From positions 2,790,001-2,854,000 of the forward strand of contig NZ_CP014007.2 in NCBI RefSeq assembly GCF_001658025.2: a DNA stretch of 64,000 nt, in the 5' to 3' direction. The position numbers and the translations under genes are program-made. The notes under the pieces were generated by a model. The model saw only the letters and a list, made by a program, of their open reading frames with translations, was not told where the DNA came from and searched no databases. This DNA is from Kosakonia oryzae (lineage in GTDB: Bacteria > Pseudomonadota > Gammaproteobacteria > Enterobacterales > Enterobacteriaceae). This document shows, in pieces, positions 47,286 to 56,507 of this stretch. Each line of letters starts with the position of its first letter. Within the stretch, counting starts at the first letter, position 1.

Positions 47286-48671
47286 ATGGCAGAAATTATC
47301 CGTAGTAAAAAGCCGCTGGCCGTCAGCCCGGTAAAAAGCGGCCAGCCGCTGGGCGCGATTCTGGCGAGCATGGGCTTTGAACAGAGCATTCCGCTGGTTC
47401 ATGGCGCTCAGGGGTGCAGCGCCTTCGCGAAGGTCTTTTTTATCCAGCATTTTCATGATCCGATCCCGCTGCAATCGACGGCAATGGACCCGACATCCAC
47501 CATTATGGGTGCCGATGAGAACATCTTTACCGCGCTGAATGTACTGTGCTCGCGCAACAACCCGAAAGCGATTGTTCTGCTGAGCACCGGCCTTTCCGAG
47601 GCGCAGGGTAGCGATATTTCGCGCGTGGTGCGCCAGTTCCGCGATGAATTCCCGCGCCATAAAGGGGTGGCGCTGCTGACCGTTAATACACCGGATTTTT
47701 ACGGCAGCCTGGAAAACGGCTACAGCGCGGTGCTGGAGAGCATGGTTGAACAATGGGTGCCGGAAAAACCGCAGCCGGGCGTGCGCAATCGCCGCGTAAA
47801 CCTGCTGCTCAGCCATTTGCTGACGCCGGGCGACGTCGAGTTGCTGCGCAGCTATGTCGAGGCATTTGGCCTGCAACCGGTGATTGTGCCGGATCTCTCC
47901 CAATCGCTGGATGGCCATCTCGCCAGCGGGGATTTCTCGCCGATTACCCAGGGCGGCAGCAGCCTGCGGCTGATTGAACAGATGGGACAGAGCCTCGGCA
48001 CCTTCGCCATTGGCGTTTCCCTCTCCCGTGCCGCACAGTTGCTGGCGCAGCGCAGCCATGCGGAGGTCGTCACGTTGCCGCACCTGATGACCATGAGCCA
48101 GTGCGATACGTTTATTCACCAACTGAAGCGCCTCTCCGGGCGCGATGTGCCGGCGTGGATCGAGCGCCAGCGCGGGCAATTGCAGGATGCGATGATCGAT
48201 TGTCATATGTGGTTGCAGGGCGCGCCCGTCGCGCTGGCCGCCGAGGGCGATCTGCTCGCCGCCTGGTGCGATTTCGCCCGCGATATGGGCATGGTTCCCG
48301 GCCCGGTGGTGGCACCGGTGAGCCAGAAAGGGTTGCAGGATCTGCCGGTCGAAAAAGTGATCATCGGCGATCTGGAGGATATGCAGGATCTGCTGTGCGA
48401 TACGCCTGCATCGCTGCTGGTGTCCAATTCTCATGCCGTTGATTTGGCCAGCCAGTTCAACATTCCGCTGGTGCGCGCCGGTTTCCCCCTGTTCGACCGT
48501 CTGGGCGAATTTCGCCGCGTGCGCCAGGGTTACGCCGGGATGCGCGACACCTTGTTTGAGCTGGCGAATGCGCTGCGCGATCGCCACCATCATCTTGCCG
48601 CTTATCACTCGCCGCTGCGCCAGCGTTTTTACGAACCCGCATCTTCGGGAGGTGACTATGCAACATGTTAG
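47286..48671 (+). CDS. nifN: FeMo-co scaffold protein NifN
   Basis: 461 residues, a NifK paralogue, starting MAEIIRSKKPLAVSPVKSGQ. The cysteine of VHGAQGCSAFAKVFF corresponds to a cluster ligand. It pairs with NifE as a heterotetramer. It begins 10 bp after nifE and overlaps nifX by 14 bp. Confidence 0.97.
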   Translation: MAEIIRSKKPLAVSPVKSGQPLGAILASMGFEQSIPLVHGAQGCSAFAKVFFIQHFHDPIPLQSTAMDPTSTIMGADENIFTALNVLCSRNNPKAIVLLSTGLSEAQGSDISRVVRQFRDEFPRHKGVALLTVNTPDFYGSLENGYSAVLESMVEQWVPEKPQPGVRNRRVNLLLSHLLTPGDVELLRSYVEAFGLQPVIVPDLSQSLDGHLASGDFSPITQGGSSLRLIEQMGQSLGTFAIGVSLSRAAQLLAQRSHAEVVTLPHLMTMSQCDTFIHQLKRLSGRDVPAWIERQRGQLQDAMIDCHMWLQGAPVALAAEGDLLAAWCDFARDMGMVPGPVVAPVSQKGLQDLPVEKVIIGDLEDMQDLLCDTPASLLVSNSHAVDLASQFNIPLVRAGFPLFDRLGEFRRVRQGYAGMRDTLFELANALRDRHHHLAAYHSPLRQRFYEPASSGGDYATC

Positions 48672-49122
48672 CCGACAATTCAGCACCATCTGCGACAGTG
48701 AATGGTCGATGAGAGTGGCCTTTGCCAGTTCCGATTACCACCATGTCGATCAGCATTTCGGCGCGACGCCGCGGCTGGTGGTGTACGGCGTTAAAGAGGA
48801 TGACGTCACCCTGCTGCGGGTGGTGGATTTCTCGGTACTGCCCGGCCATCAGCAGGAGAAACTGACCAGCCGGATTAACGCGCTGGAGGATTGCGTGACG
48901 CTCTACTGCGTGGCGATCGGCGAGGCGGTGTTTCGCCAGCTTTTGCAGGTTGGCGTGCGCGCGGTGCGCGTTCCAGCAGAGACGACGATTGTCGGGCTGT
49001 TGCAGGAAATCCAACACTACTGGTACGACAAAGAGCAGCGAAGAAGCGCGCGCAGCCGCAATCCCGATCGCTTTGCCGGGCTGCTGGCGGAAGATGAGTG
49101 GCAGGAAGAGGATGAGCGCTGA
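48658..49122 (+). CDS. nifX: FeMo-co/NifB-co carrier NifX
   Basis: 154 residues from the ATG overlapping the nifN end, after GGGAGG. The core RVAFASSDYHHVDQHFGATP and the following TLYCVAIGEAVFRQLLQVGV match the NifX/NifY/NifB C-terminal domain that binds cofactor precursors. The charged C-terminal tail is usual. Confidence 0.95.
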   Translation: MQHVSRQFSTICDSEWSMRVAFASSDYHHVDQHFGATPRLVVYGVKEDDVTLLRVVDFSVLPGHQQEKLTSRINALEDCVTLYCVAIGEAVFRQLLQVGVRAVRVPAETTIVGLLQEIQHYWYDKEQRRSARSRNPDRFAGLLAEDEWQEEDER

Positions 49123-49133
49123 TGCCTTTTCTG

Positions 49134-49158
49134 TGTCAGCTCTGTGACAAAGCCAACA
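49134..49158. promoter_or_regulatory. overlapping pair of NifA activator sequences before nifU
   Basis: Two TGT-N10-ACA sites overlap: TGTCAGCTCTGTGACA (49134-49149) and TGTGACAAAGCCAACA (49143-49158). They lie about 90-115 bp upstream of the nifU -12 element. Confidence 0.75.
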
Positions 49159-49233
49159 TAAAACTGCGACATAGTTCGCGGTTTTATGTCAGGCGTCAAA
49201 ATCATCTCATTGAAATATAACGACTTCATCTTC

Positions 49234-49249
49234 TGGTACTGCTTTTGCT
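49234..49249 (+). promoter_or_regulatory. sigma-54 promoter of nifUSVWZM
   Basis: TGGTACTGCTTTTGCT has GG-N10-GC, about 80 bp upstream of nifU. Confidence 0.85.
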
Positions 49250-49329
49250 TCAACGATATTACCCGCTGTTGATTGACGCGGTGTAATGCGCTCCGGCGCG
49301 TTCCGTCATACATACTGGGAGCCAAAAGC

Positions 49330-50169
49330 ATGTGGAATTACTCCGAGAAAGTGAAAGATCATTTTTTTAATCCCCGTAACGCCCGGGTGGTGGAAAACGC
49401 CAACGCCGTGGGTGATGTGGGATCGTTAAGCTGTGGCGATGCGTTACGGCTGATGCTGCGAGTGGATCCGCAAGATGAAACCATTCTTGAGGCCGGGTTT
49501 CAGACCTTTGGCTGCGGCAGCGCAATCGCCTCTTCTTCCGCCTTAACGGAACTGATTATTGGCCGCACACTGGCGCAGGCCGAACAGGTCACCAACCAAC
49601 AAATTGCCGATTATCTTGACGGTTTACCGCCGCAAAAAATGCACTGCTCGGTCATGGGCCAGGAAGCGCTGCGCGCTGCCATCGCCAACTACCGTGGTGA
49701 AACGCTGGAAGATGACCACGAAGAAGGCGCGCTGATTTGTAAGTGCTTTGGCGTGGATGAAGGACAGATTCGCCGCGCGGTGCTGAATAACGGGCTGACC
49801 ACGCTGGAAGAGGTGATCAACTACACCAAAGCGGGCGGCGGCTGTACTTCGTGCCATGAAAAAATCGAGCTGGCGCTGGCCGATATTCTCGCGCAGCACC
49901 CGCAAGTCGCCGCGCCGGTGGCAACAAGCAAAGATCCGCACTGGCAGGAAGTGGTTGATGCCATCACCGAACTGCGCCCGCATATTCAGGCCGATGGCGG
50001 CGATATGGCGCTGCTCAGCGTGGCAAACCATAAAGTCACGGTCAGTCTTTCCGGCAGTTGTAGCGGCTGCATGATGACCGACATGACGCTCGCCTGGTTA
50101 CAGCAAAAACTGATGGAACGCACCGGCTGTTATATGGAAGTCGTGGCCGCTGAAGCCGCAGCGTATTAA
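49330..50169 (+). CDS. nifU: Fe-S cluster scaffold NifU
   Basis: 279 residues from [13 protein letters not shown], with GGGAG upstream. Three modules: an IscU-like N-domain with Cys35, Cys62 and Cys106; a central [2Fe-2S] region with Cys137, Cys139, Cys172 and Cys175; and a C-terminal Nfu domain with CSGC (Cys244, Cys247). It assembles Fe-S clusters with sulfur from NifS for NifH and NifB. Confidence 0.97.
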   Translation: MWNYSEKVKDHFFNPRNARVVENANAVGDVGSLSCGDALRLMLRVDPQDETILEAGFQTFGCGSAIASSSALTELIIGRTLAQAEQVTNQQIADYLDGLPPQKMHCSVMGQEALRAAIANYRGETLEDDHEEGALICKCFGVDEGQIRRAVLNNGLTTLEEVINYTKAGGGCTSCHEKIELALADILAQHPQVAAPVATSKDPHWQEVVDAITELRPHIQADGGDMALLSVANHKVTVSLSGSCSGCMMTDMTLAWLQQKLMERTGCYMEVVAAEAAAY

Positions 50170-50184
50170 CAGAGGGGGAAGAAC

Positions 50185-51387
50185 ATGAAACAGGTTTATC
50201 TGGATAACAACGCCACCACGCGAATCGATCCGATGGTGCTGGAAGCGATGATGCCCTTTCTGACCGAGCATTATGGCAACCCCTCTTCGATTCATGATTT
50301 CGGTACGCCTTCCCGCGCGGCCCTTGAGCGCGCGCACCAGCAGGTTGCCGCCCTGCTTGGCGCCGATCATGCCAGCGAGATTATTTTCACCTCCTGCGCC
50401 ACCGAAGCCACGTCAACCGCGCTGCACGCCTGCGTTGAACTGATGCCGGAGCGCCGGGAAATCATCACCACCGCCGTTGAACACCCGGCCACGCTCGCCG
50501 TTTGCGAACATCTGGAGCGCCAGGGTTACCTGATCCACCGCATTGGCGTGAATAGCGACGGCGCGCTGGATATGGAGCAGTACCGCCAGGCGCTCAGCTC
50601 CCGGGTGGCGGTGGTCAGCGTAATGTGGGCGAACAACGAAACCGGCGTACTGTTTCCGGTGATTGAAATGGCGGCCATGGCGCAGGAATACGGCGCGCTG
50701 TTCCACTGCGATGCGGTGCAGGTGGTCGGCAAAATTCCGCTGGATATTGGCCGCACGCAGATCGATATGCTCTCCTGCTCGGCGCACAAACTGCACGGGC
50801 CGAAAGGCGTCGGCTGCCTCTATCTGCGGCGCGGAACGCGTTTTCGTCCGCTGCTGCGCGGCGGCCATCAGGAGCGCGGACGCCGCGCAGGAACGGAAAA
50901 CATCGCCGGGATTGTCGGCATGGGCGCGGCCTGCGAACTGGCGCAAATCCATCTGCCGGGAGCCGCCTCGCTGGCGCAACTGCGCGATCGGCTGCAGGAA
51001 GGGCTTATCGCGCAGGTGCCTTCGGTGATGGTGATGGGCGGCAACCAGCCGCGCGTACCGGGCACCACCAATCTGGCGTTTGAGTTTATCGAAGGGGAAG
51101 CCATTTTATTGCTGCTGAACCAGGCGGGCATTGCGGCGTCGAGCGGCAGCGCTTGTACCTCCGGTTCGCTGGAACCTTCGCATGTTATGCGGGCGATGAA
51201 CATTCCGTACACCGCCGCGCACGGCAGTATTCGTTTCTCGCTGTCGCGCTACACGCGTGAAAAAGAGATCGACTATGTGATCGATACCCTGCCAACGATT
51301 ATTGCCCGCCTGCGGATGCTCTCGCCCTACTGGCAGGAGGGAAAACCCGGGGCAGCTGAATCAGCATTTGCGCCGTTATACGGCTAA
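50185..51387 (+). CDS. nifS: cysteine desulfurase NifS
   Basis: 400 residues, class V aminotransferase fold. PLP lysine Lys202 in [12 protein letters not shown] and the persulfide-forming Cys324 in [10 protein letters not shown] are intact. It supplies sulfur to NifU. It lies 15 bp after nifU. Confidence 0.97.
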   Translation: MKQVYLDNNATTRIDPMVLEAMMPFLTEHYGNPSSIHDFGTPSRAALERAHQQVAALLGADHASEIIFTSCATEATSTALHACVELMPERREIITTAVEHPATLAVCEHLERQGYLIHRIGVNSDGALDMEQYRQALSSRVAVVSVMWANNETGVLFPVIEMAAMAQEYGALFHCDAVQVVGKIPLDIGRTQIDMLSCSAHKLHGPKGVGCLYLRRGTRFRPLLRGGHQERGRRAGTENIAGIVGMGAACELAQIHLPGAASLAQLRDRLQEGLIAQVPSVMVMGGNQPRVPGTTNLAFEFIEGEAILLLLNQAGIAASSGSACTSGSLEPSHVMRAMNIPYTAAHGSIRFSLSRYTREKEIDYVIDTLPTIIARLRMLSPYWQEGKPGAAESAFAPLYG

Positions 51388-51397
51388 GGCGGCGAGC

Positions 51398-52537
51398 ATG
51401 AATGTGCTGATCAACGACACCACCCTGCGCGACGGCGAACAGAGCCCGGGCGTCGCGTTTCTCGCCAGCGAGAAAATCGCCATCGCCGAGGCGCTGTTTG
51501 CGGCAGGCATTACCGCGCTCGAAGTCGGCACGCCCGCGATGGGTGACGAAGAGCGCCAGCGCATTTTGCAGGTGCGCCAGCATTTGCCCGCCGCAACGCT
51601 GATGTCCTGGTGCCGGATGAACCGCGACGAGATCTGCCAGAGCGCGGATCTCGGTATGGATTGGGTGGATATCTCCCTGCCCGCTTCGGATAAGCTGCGC
51701 CAGTACAAGCTTCGCGAACCGCTGCCGCAGTTGCTCGATAAACTGGGCGCGCTGATTGCACAAGCGCGGACGCTGGGCATGCAGGTTTGTGTCGGCTGTG
51801 AAGATGCCTCGCGCGCCAGCGATCAGACGCTGAACCAGATTGCCGATATCGCCCGCGAGGCGGGCGCGAAGCGGCTGCGTTTCGCCGACACCCTCGGCCT
51901 GCTCGATCCCTTTACCACCACCACCCGCATTCAGGCGCTTGGCGAATACTGGCCGGGCGAAATCGAAATGCACGCCCACAATGATCTGGGGCTGGCGACC
52001 GCCAATACGCTGGCGGCGGTACGCGCCGGAGCCACCAGCGTCAACACAACCGTGCTGGGGCTGGGCGAACGCGCAGGCAATGCCGCGCTGGAAACCGTTG
52101 CGCTGAGCCTGAGCCGCTGTCTGCAACGGGATTGCGGCGTTGATTTTACGCGCCTGCCGTCCCTGTGCCAGACCGTGGCCGACGCGACACAACGGGCCAT
52201 TGACCCGCAGCAACCGCTGGTCGGTGCGCAGGTGTTCACCCATGAATCCGGCGTTCATGTCGCCGCGCTGCTGCGCGATCGCGAAAGCTATCAGGCGATT
52301 GATCCGGCGCTGATGGGGCGAGAATACCGGCTGGTGCTGGGCAAACACTCCGGTCGCCAGGCGGTGGATGGCGTCTTCGCCCGCATGGGGTATCACCTCG
52401 ATACTCTGCAAATCGATCTGCTGCTGCCGGCGATCCGCCGCTTTGCCGAGCGCTGGAAACGCACGCCGAAAGAAGATGAGCTGGTGGCACTTTACGATGC
52501 GCTGTGCGGGGAATCTGCACACTTTGCGAGGGGCTGA
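51398..52537 (+). CDS. nifV: homocitrate synthase NifV
   Basis: 379 residues starting [18 protein letters not shown]. It condenses acetyl-CoA with 2-oxoglutarate to homocitrate, the organic ligand of FeMo-co. The DRE-TIM metallolyase motifs [12 protein letters not shown] and [11 protein letters not shown] are present. It starts 10 bp after nifS and ends 2 bp before nifW. Confidence 0.96.
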   Translation: MNVLINDTTLRDGEQSPGVAFLASEKIAIAEALFAAGITALEVGTPAMGDEERQRILQVRQHLPAATLMSWCRMNRDEICQSADLGMDWVDISLPASDKLRQYKLREPLPQLLDKLGALIAQARTLGMQVCVGCEDASRASDQTLNQIADIAREAGAKRLRFADTLGLLDPFTTTTRIQALGEYWPGEIEMHAHNDLGLATANTLAAVRAGATSVNTTVLGLGERAGNAALETVALSLSRCLQRDCGVDFTRLPSLCQTVADATQRAIDPQQPLVGAQVFTHESGVHVAALLRDRESYQAIDPALMGREYRLVLGKHSGRQAVDGVFARMGYHLDTLQIDLLLPAIRRFAERWKRTPKEDELVALYDALCGESAHFARG

Positions 52538-52539
52538 CG

Positions 52540-52797
52540 ATGGAGTGGTTTTATCAAATCCCCGGCGTGGATGAGCTCGATACCGCCGAGTCCTTTTTTG
52601 AATTCTTTAGCGTGCCGTATGACCCGCTGGTGCTGCGCCACTGCTGTCTGCCGGTGCTGCGGGAGTTTCACCAGCGGCTGCGGCAAAACGTACCGCTGCG
52701 CAATCTGCTTGAAGAGGCGCCCCGCGCCCCGTGGCTGCTGGCGCGCCGGTTGCTGACGGAGAGCTATCAGCACTACCTTCCGGAGCGTACCTCATGA
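52540..52797 (+). CDS. nifW: nitrogenase-stabilising protein NifW
   Basis: 85 residues, beginning MEWFYQIPGVDELDTAESFF. NifW proteins associate with MoFe protein and appear to protect it from oxygen or aid maturation. The stop overlaps the nifZ ATG (ATGA), so translation is coupled. Confidence 0.95.
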   Translation: MEWFYQIPGVDELDTAESFFEFFSVPYDPLVLRHCCLPVLREFHQRLRQNVPLRNLLEEAPRAPWLLARRLLTESYQHYLPERTS

Positions 52798-53237
52798 GAC
52801 AAAAATTCGATTTTGGCGAAGAGGTGCGTGTTACCCGCGCCATTCGCAATGACGGCACCATGCGCGGCTTTGCGCGCGGCGACCTGTTGGTTCGTCGCGG
52901 CAGTACCGGTTTTGTCCGCGAATGGGGCACGTTTTTGATGGATCAGATTATCTATCAGGTGCATTTTCTCGATGATGATTTGGTGGTTGGCTGCCGCGAG
53001 CAGGAGCTGCTGCCGCTTTCCGTGCCGTGGCACGCCGGGCAATTTCAGTATGGCGATCGGGTCGCCTGCCGCCACGCGCTGTCGGTAAATGGCGAAGTGG
53101 TGATCGCCGCCGGAGAGCATGGCCGTATTGAAGGAACAGACCAGGGCGAAGGTGGAGAGAGTTACACTGTCACATTTTCCGGACGCTGGTTCCAGGTTCC
53201 CGCCAGCGCCATGATTCTGCTGGAGGCCGACGCATGA
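52794..53237 (+). CDS. nifZ: P-cluster maturation protein NifZ
   Basis: 147 residues. Starts MRQKFDFGEEVRVTRAIRND, with the small barrel-like NifZ domain. It helps form the second P-cluster of MoFe protein. It overlaps both nifW (4 bp) and nifM (4 bp). Confidence 0.95.
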   Translation: MRQKFDFGEEVRVTRAIRNDGTMRGFARGDLLVRRGSTGFVREWGTFLMDQIIYQVHFLDDDLVVGCREQELLPLSVPWHAGQFQYGDRVACRHALSVNGEVVIAAGEHGRIEGTDQGEGGESYTVTFSGRWFQVPASAMILLEADA

Positions 53238-54028
53238 CACCGTGGCAACGCTTCGCCCGGCGGCGGCTGGCGGTAACGCGCTGGCAGTGCGAACCGGAAC
53301 ACATTCCTGCCGATCAGCAAACCGCATTCGACGACGCCTTCGCCCGCCAGTGCCAACTGGAACAGGCGGTGGTAGAGGTCACTGCCGGTGAATCCCTGCC
53401 GGATAGCGTGTTGCAGAGTGTCGCAACCTCGCTGGCAAGCTGGCTGGATGAGGGGCATTTTTCTGCTGACGAGCGGCAGATGGTGATCCGGCATCATGCC
53501 CGCATGGAGTGGCAGTTCGCCGAGGTTGCCGGGCGCGCCCCGCTGCCGGACGACTTGCAAGTGCTGGCCTGGTACCAACAACATCAGGCGCAGTTTATGC
53601 GCCCGCCGCAGCGGCTGACATCTCACCTGTTGCTGACGGTCGATAACGACGATGCCGCAGTGCAGCGCCAGATCCACCGTTTTCATCAGGATATTAGCGT
53701 CTCGCGCCAGGACTTTGCCCGGCTGGCGCAGCGCTACTCCCACTGCCCCAGCGCGCTGGAAGGCGGACGTCTGGGCTGGATAAGCCAGGGGCTGCTCTAT
53801 CCCGAACTCGACGCCGCGCTGTTTGCGCTGGCGGAAAATGGCCTCAGCGCCCCTATCGAAACCCGCCTCGGCTGGCATCTGTTATGGTGCGAAGCGATCC
53901 GTGACGCCGCGCCGATGCCGCAGGCGGAAGCGCTGGAAAAAGCACGAAGCTATTTGGTTCGTCAAAACCAGCAGCAGTACCAGCGCCAGTGGCTGGCAGC
54001 GTTAACCCGCAGCGTGATGGCGGATTAA
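53234..54028 (+). CDS. nifM: NifM, PpiC-type peptidyl-prolyl isomerase for NifH
   Basis: 264 residues. A helical N-domain is followed by a parvulin domain at about 125-230 (TSHLLLTVDND, then ALEGGRLGWISQGLLYPELD). NifM is needed for activation and stability of NifH in enteric bacteria. Last gene of the nifUSVWZM operon; REP-like DNA follows. Confidence 0.95.
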   Translation: MTPWQRFARRRLAVTRWQCEPEHIPADQQTAFDDAFARQCQLEQAVVEVTAGESLPDSVLQSVATSLASWLDEGHFSADERQMVIRHHARMEWQFAEVAGRAPLPDDLQVLAWYQQHQAQFMRPPQRLTSHLLLTVDNDDAAVQRQIHRFHQDISVSRQDFARLAQRYSHCPSALEGGRLGWISQGLLYPELDAALFALAENGLSAPIETRLGWHLLWCEAIRDAAPMPQAEALEKARSYLVRQNQQQYQRQWLAALTRSVMAD

Positions 54029-54049
54029 TTTCATCTTTAGTACAGCAAT

Positions 54050-54123
54050 GCCGGATGGCGATGATGTTTATCCGGCCTTCCTGGCGAACCGGTGATGTTG
54101 CCGGGTAAAGCGCGTTACCCGGC
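54050..54123. repeat. REP-like palindrome and hairpin between nifM and nifF
   Basis: GCCGGATGGCGATGATGTTT continuing ATCCGGC (54050-54076) is REP-like. GCCGGGTAA / TTACCCGGC (54100-54108 with 54115-54123) is a perfect 9-bp stem and probably ends the two convergent transcripts. Confidence 0.65.
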
Positions 54124-54131
54124 TATATCAC

Positions 54132-54662
54132 TTACAAAAATATCGGCTTAAGCGTTTCCAGCCAGGCATCCAGGCGCTCGTCGGTCAGGTCATACTGATT
54201 GTCCTGATCGATCACTAAGCCGACAAATTTATCCGCCTCCAGCGCCGATGAAGCATTGAATTCATAGCCTTCATTCGGCCAGTGGCCGACGATCTGCGCG
54301 CCGCTGTTTTTCAGCGCCTCATACAGCGGGCGCAGGCCGCTGACGAAGTTATCCGGGTAACCTACCTGGTCGCCAAGGCCAAACAGCGCCACGGTTTTAC
54401 CGCTCAGGCTGTTGCTATCAAGCTGAGCGACAAACTCTCCCCATGACGCTTCTTCACAGCCCGCATCCAGCCCCGGCAGTTGCCCGTCGCCAAGCGTCGG
54501 CGTTCCCAGCAGCAGAACCGGATAAGAGAGAAAGGTGTCGAGATCGGTACGGTTGATATTCACCGGCGCATCGGCCGCCGCACCCAGTTTTTGGTGGATC
54601 ATTTTGGCAATCTTGCGGGTTTTGCCCGTATCGGTACCGAAAAAAATTCCAATGTTAGCCAT
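54132..54662 (-). CDS. nifF: nitrogenase-specific flavodoxin NifF
   Basis: 176 residues starting MANIGIFFGTDTGKTRKIAK, where GTDTGKT is the FMN phosphate loop. It carries electrons from NifJ to NifH. The start has GGAG upstream; the longer frame to 54809 crosses its promoter. It is convergent with nifM and divergent from nifL. Confidence 0.96.
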   Translation of the reverse strand: MANIGIFFGTDTGKTRKIAKMIHQKLGAAADAPVNINRTDLDTFLSYPVLLLGTPTLGDGQLPGLDAGCEEASWGEFVAQLDSNSLSGKTVALFGLGDQVGYPDNFVSGLRPLYEALKNSGAQIVGHWPNEGYEFNASSALEADKFVGLVIDQDNQYDLTDERLDAWLETLKPIFL

Positions 54663-54724
54663 CGCGTGCTCCTGTGAGAAAAAGTGTGAATCCGCCCTGA
54701 ACAGGCGGCTATCACCGGAGATAT

Positions 54725-54740
54725 TGCGAAGGCTGTGCCA
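54725..54740 (-). promoter_or_regulatory. sigma-54 promoter of nifF
   Basis: Reverse strand TGGCACAGCCTTCGCA, GG-N10-GC, 63 bp ahead of nifF. Confidence 0.82.
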
Positions 54741-54761
54741 GTTTTTTTGCCGTGCAATAAC

Positions 54762-54797
54762 TGCACCGTATTGGCCAGTTCTGCACCAGAGCGGCGC
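54762..54797. promoter_or_regulatory. putative tandem NtrC sites of the nifLA promoter
   Basis: TGCACCGTATTGGCCA (54762-54777) and TGCACCAGAGCGGCGC (54782-54797) resemble NtrC half-site pairs and lie about 125-160 bp upstream of the nifL promoter, as in Klebsiella. Confidence 0.6.
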
Positions 54798-54907
54798 TTT
54801 TTTATCCACCCGTTTATACGGCGCCGCGCACAGCCAGAGGGCAAAAGGGTAAAAATCGGCGGCAAACAGGGATCTGGATCAATCTTACGGCGAGTAACAA
54901 GGGCCAA

Positions 54908-54923
54908 AGGCGCACCCTTTGCA
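54908..54923 (+). promoter_or_regulatory. sigma-54 promoter of nifLA
   Basis: AGGCGCACCCTTTGCA has GG-N10-GC, about 97 bp before nifL, and closely resembles the Klebsiella nifL promoter from memory. Confidence 0.88.
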
Positions 54924-54976
54924 TGGTTAATAAGCGTCCGTTTATGTTCGGACGAAAGTCGACAGGTGGCACAAAT

Positions 54977-54992
54977 TGTCATAACTGCGACA
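54977..54992. promoter_or_regulatory. NifA activator sequence inside the nifL leader (probably for nifF)
   Basis: TGTCATAACTGCGACA, TGT-N10-ACA, lies downstream of the nifL promoter and about 250 bp from the nifF promoter. I recall a distant nifF site in the same place in Klebsiella. Confidence 0.72.
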
Positions 54993-55019
54993 TTCCCATG
55001 TTGACCACAGGAGTTTGTG

Positions 55020-56507
55020 ATGACCCTGAATATGATGATGGACGCCGCCGCGCCCGCCGAGATCGCCGGGGCGCTCTCACAACAGCATCCCGGGTTGTTT
55101 TTCACCATGGTTGAACAGGCTCCCGTCGCGATTTCACTGACCGATGCCGATGCCCACATTCTCTACGCCAACCCCGCGTTTTGCCGCCAGTCGGGGTATG
55201 AGCTGGAAGAGTTGTTGCAGCAAAACCCGCGCCTGCTTGCCAGTAAACAGACGCCGCGTGAAATCTACCAGGATATGTGGCACACCCTGCTGCAACACCG
55301 GCCGTGGCGCGGGCAACTGATTAATCGTCGCCGCGACGGTAGCCTGTTTCTGGTGGAGATCGACATTACCCCACTGTTTAATGCGTTCGGCAAACTCGAA
55401 CATTACCTGGCCATGCAGCGCGACATCAGCACCAGCTACGCGCTGGAGCAACGGCTGCGCAATCATATGACGCTGACCGAAGCCGTCTTGAATAACATTC
55501 CGGCAGCGGTTGTGGTGGTGGATGAACGCGATCAGGTGGTGATGGATAACCTCGCCTACAAAACCTTTTGCGCCGATTGCGGCGGTAAAGAGCTGCTCAC
55601 CGAACTTAATTTTTCCGCCCATAAGGCGGAGCTGGCGCAGGGCCTGGTGCTGCCGGTAGCGCTGCGCGGCACAGTGCGCTGGTTGTCCGTCACTTGCTGG
55701 GCACTGCCGGGCGTCAGTGAAGAAGCGGGCCGCTACTTTATTGATAGCGCCGTGCCGCGCACGCTGGTGGTGATCACCGACAATACCCAGCAGCAGCAAC
55801 AACAGGAACAGGGGCGCCTTGATCGTCTGAAGCAGCAGATAACCAGCGGTAAATTGCTGGCGGCGATCCGCGAATCGCTGGACGCCGCGCTGGTGCAACT
55901 CAATTGCCCGATCAATATGCTGGCCGCCGCGCGTCGTTTAAATGGCGACGATCATAACAATCTGGCGCTGGATGCCGCCTGGCGTGAAGGTGAAGAAGCG
56001 ATGGCGCGGCTGCAACGCTGCCGTCCGTCGCTGGAGCTGGAAAGCCCGGCGGTCTGGCCGCTCCAGCCGTTCCTTGACGATCTGCGCGCCCTGTATCACA
56101 CCCGCTATAACCAGGGCGAAAACCTGCAAATTGAGCTGGAATCTCCCGATCTGGTGGGCTTTGGCCAGCGAACACAACTGCTTGCCTGCCTGAGCCTGTG
56201 GCTCGACAGAACGCTGGATATTGCCGCTGAGCTACGTGATTTCACGGTGCAGACTCAGCTTTACGCCCGCGAAGAGAGCGGCTGGCTGTCGTTCTATTTA
56301 AATGACAATGTGCCGCTGATTCAGGTGCGCTATACCCATTCCCCCGATGCGCTCAATGCGCCCGGTAAAGGCATGGAACTGCGGCTGATCCAGACGCTGG
56401 TCGCCCACCATCGCGGCGCAATAGAACTGACCTCCCGCCCTCAGGGAGGCACCTGCCTGACCCTGCGTTTCCCGTTATTTCATTCACTGACCGGAGGCTC
56501 ACTATGA
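55020..56507 (+). CDS. nifL: nitrogen fixation negative regulator NifL
   Basis: 495 residues starting MTLNMMMDAAAPAEI; a GTG three bases earlier is possible. PAS1 (about 25-140) has the FAD-binding type core TDADAHILYANPAFCRQSGY; PAS2 follows at 150-270; a central helical region (LDRLKQQITSGKLLAAIRES) leads to a histidine-kinase-like ATP-binding domain ending GGTCLTLRFPL. It inhibits NifA under oxygen or when GlnK signals nitrogen status. The frame is intact. It overlaps nifA by 4 bp. Confidence 0.97.
   Translation: MTLNMMMDAAAPAEIAGALSQQHPGLFFTMVEQAPVAISLTDADAHILYANPAFCRQSGYELEELLQQNPRLLASKQTPREIYQDMWHTLLQHRPWRGQLINRRRDGSLFLVEIDITPLFNAFGKLEHYLAMQRDISTSYALEQRLRNHMTLTEAVLNNIPAAVVVVDERDQVVMDNLAYKTFCADCGGKELLTELNFSAHKAELAQGLVLPVALRGTVRWLSVTCWALPGVSEEAGRYFIDSAVPRTLVVITDNTQQQQQQEQGRLDRLKQQITSGKLLAAIRESLDAALVQLNCPINMLAAARRLNGDDHNNLALDAAWREGEEAMARLQRCRPSLELESPAVWPLQPFLDDLRALYHTRYNQGENLQIELESPDLVGFGQRTQLLACLSLWLDRTLDIAAELRDFTVQTQLYAREESGWLSFYLNDNVPLIQVRYTHSPDALNAPGKGMELRLIQTLVAHHRGAIELTSRPQGGTCLTLRFPLFHSLTGGSL

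Noticed and set aside
47196-48689. 497-residue reverse frame opposite nifN
   Set aside because: Antisense shadow of nifN with no recognisable domain or ribosome-binding site.
51299-52522. 407-residue reverse frame opposite nifV
   Set aside because: Antisense shadow of nifV without family resemblance.
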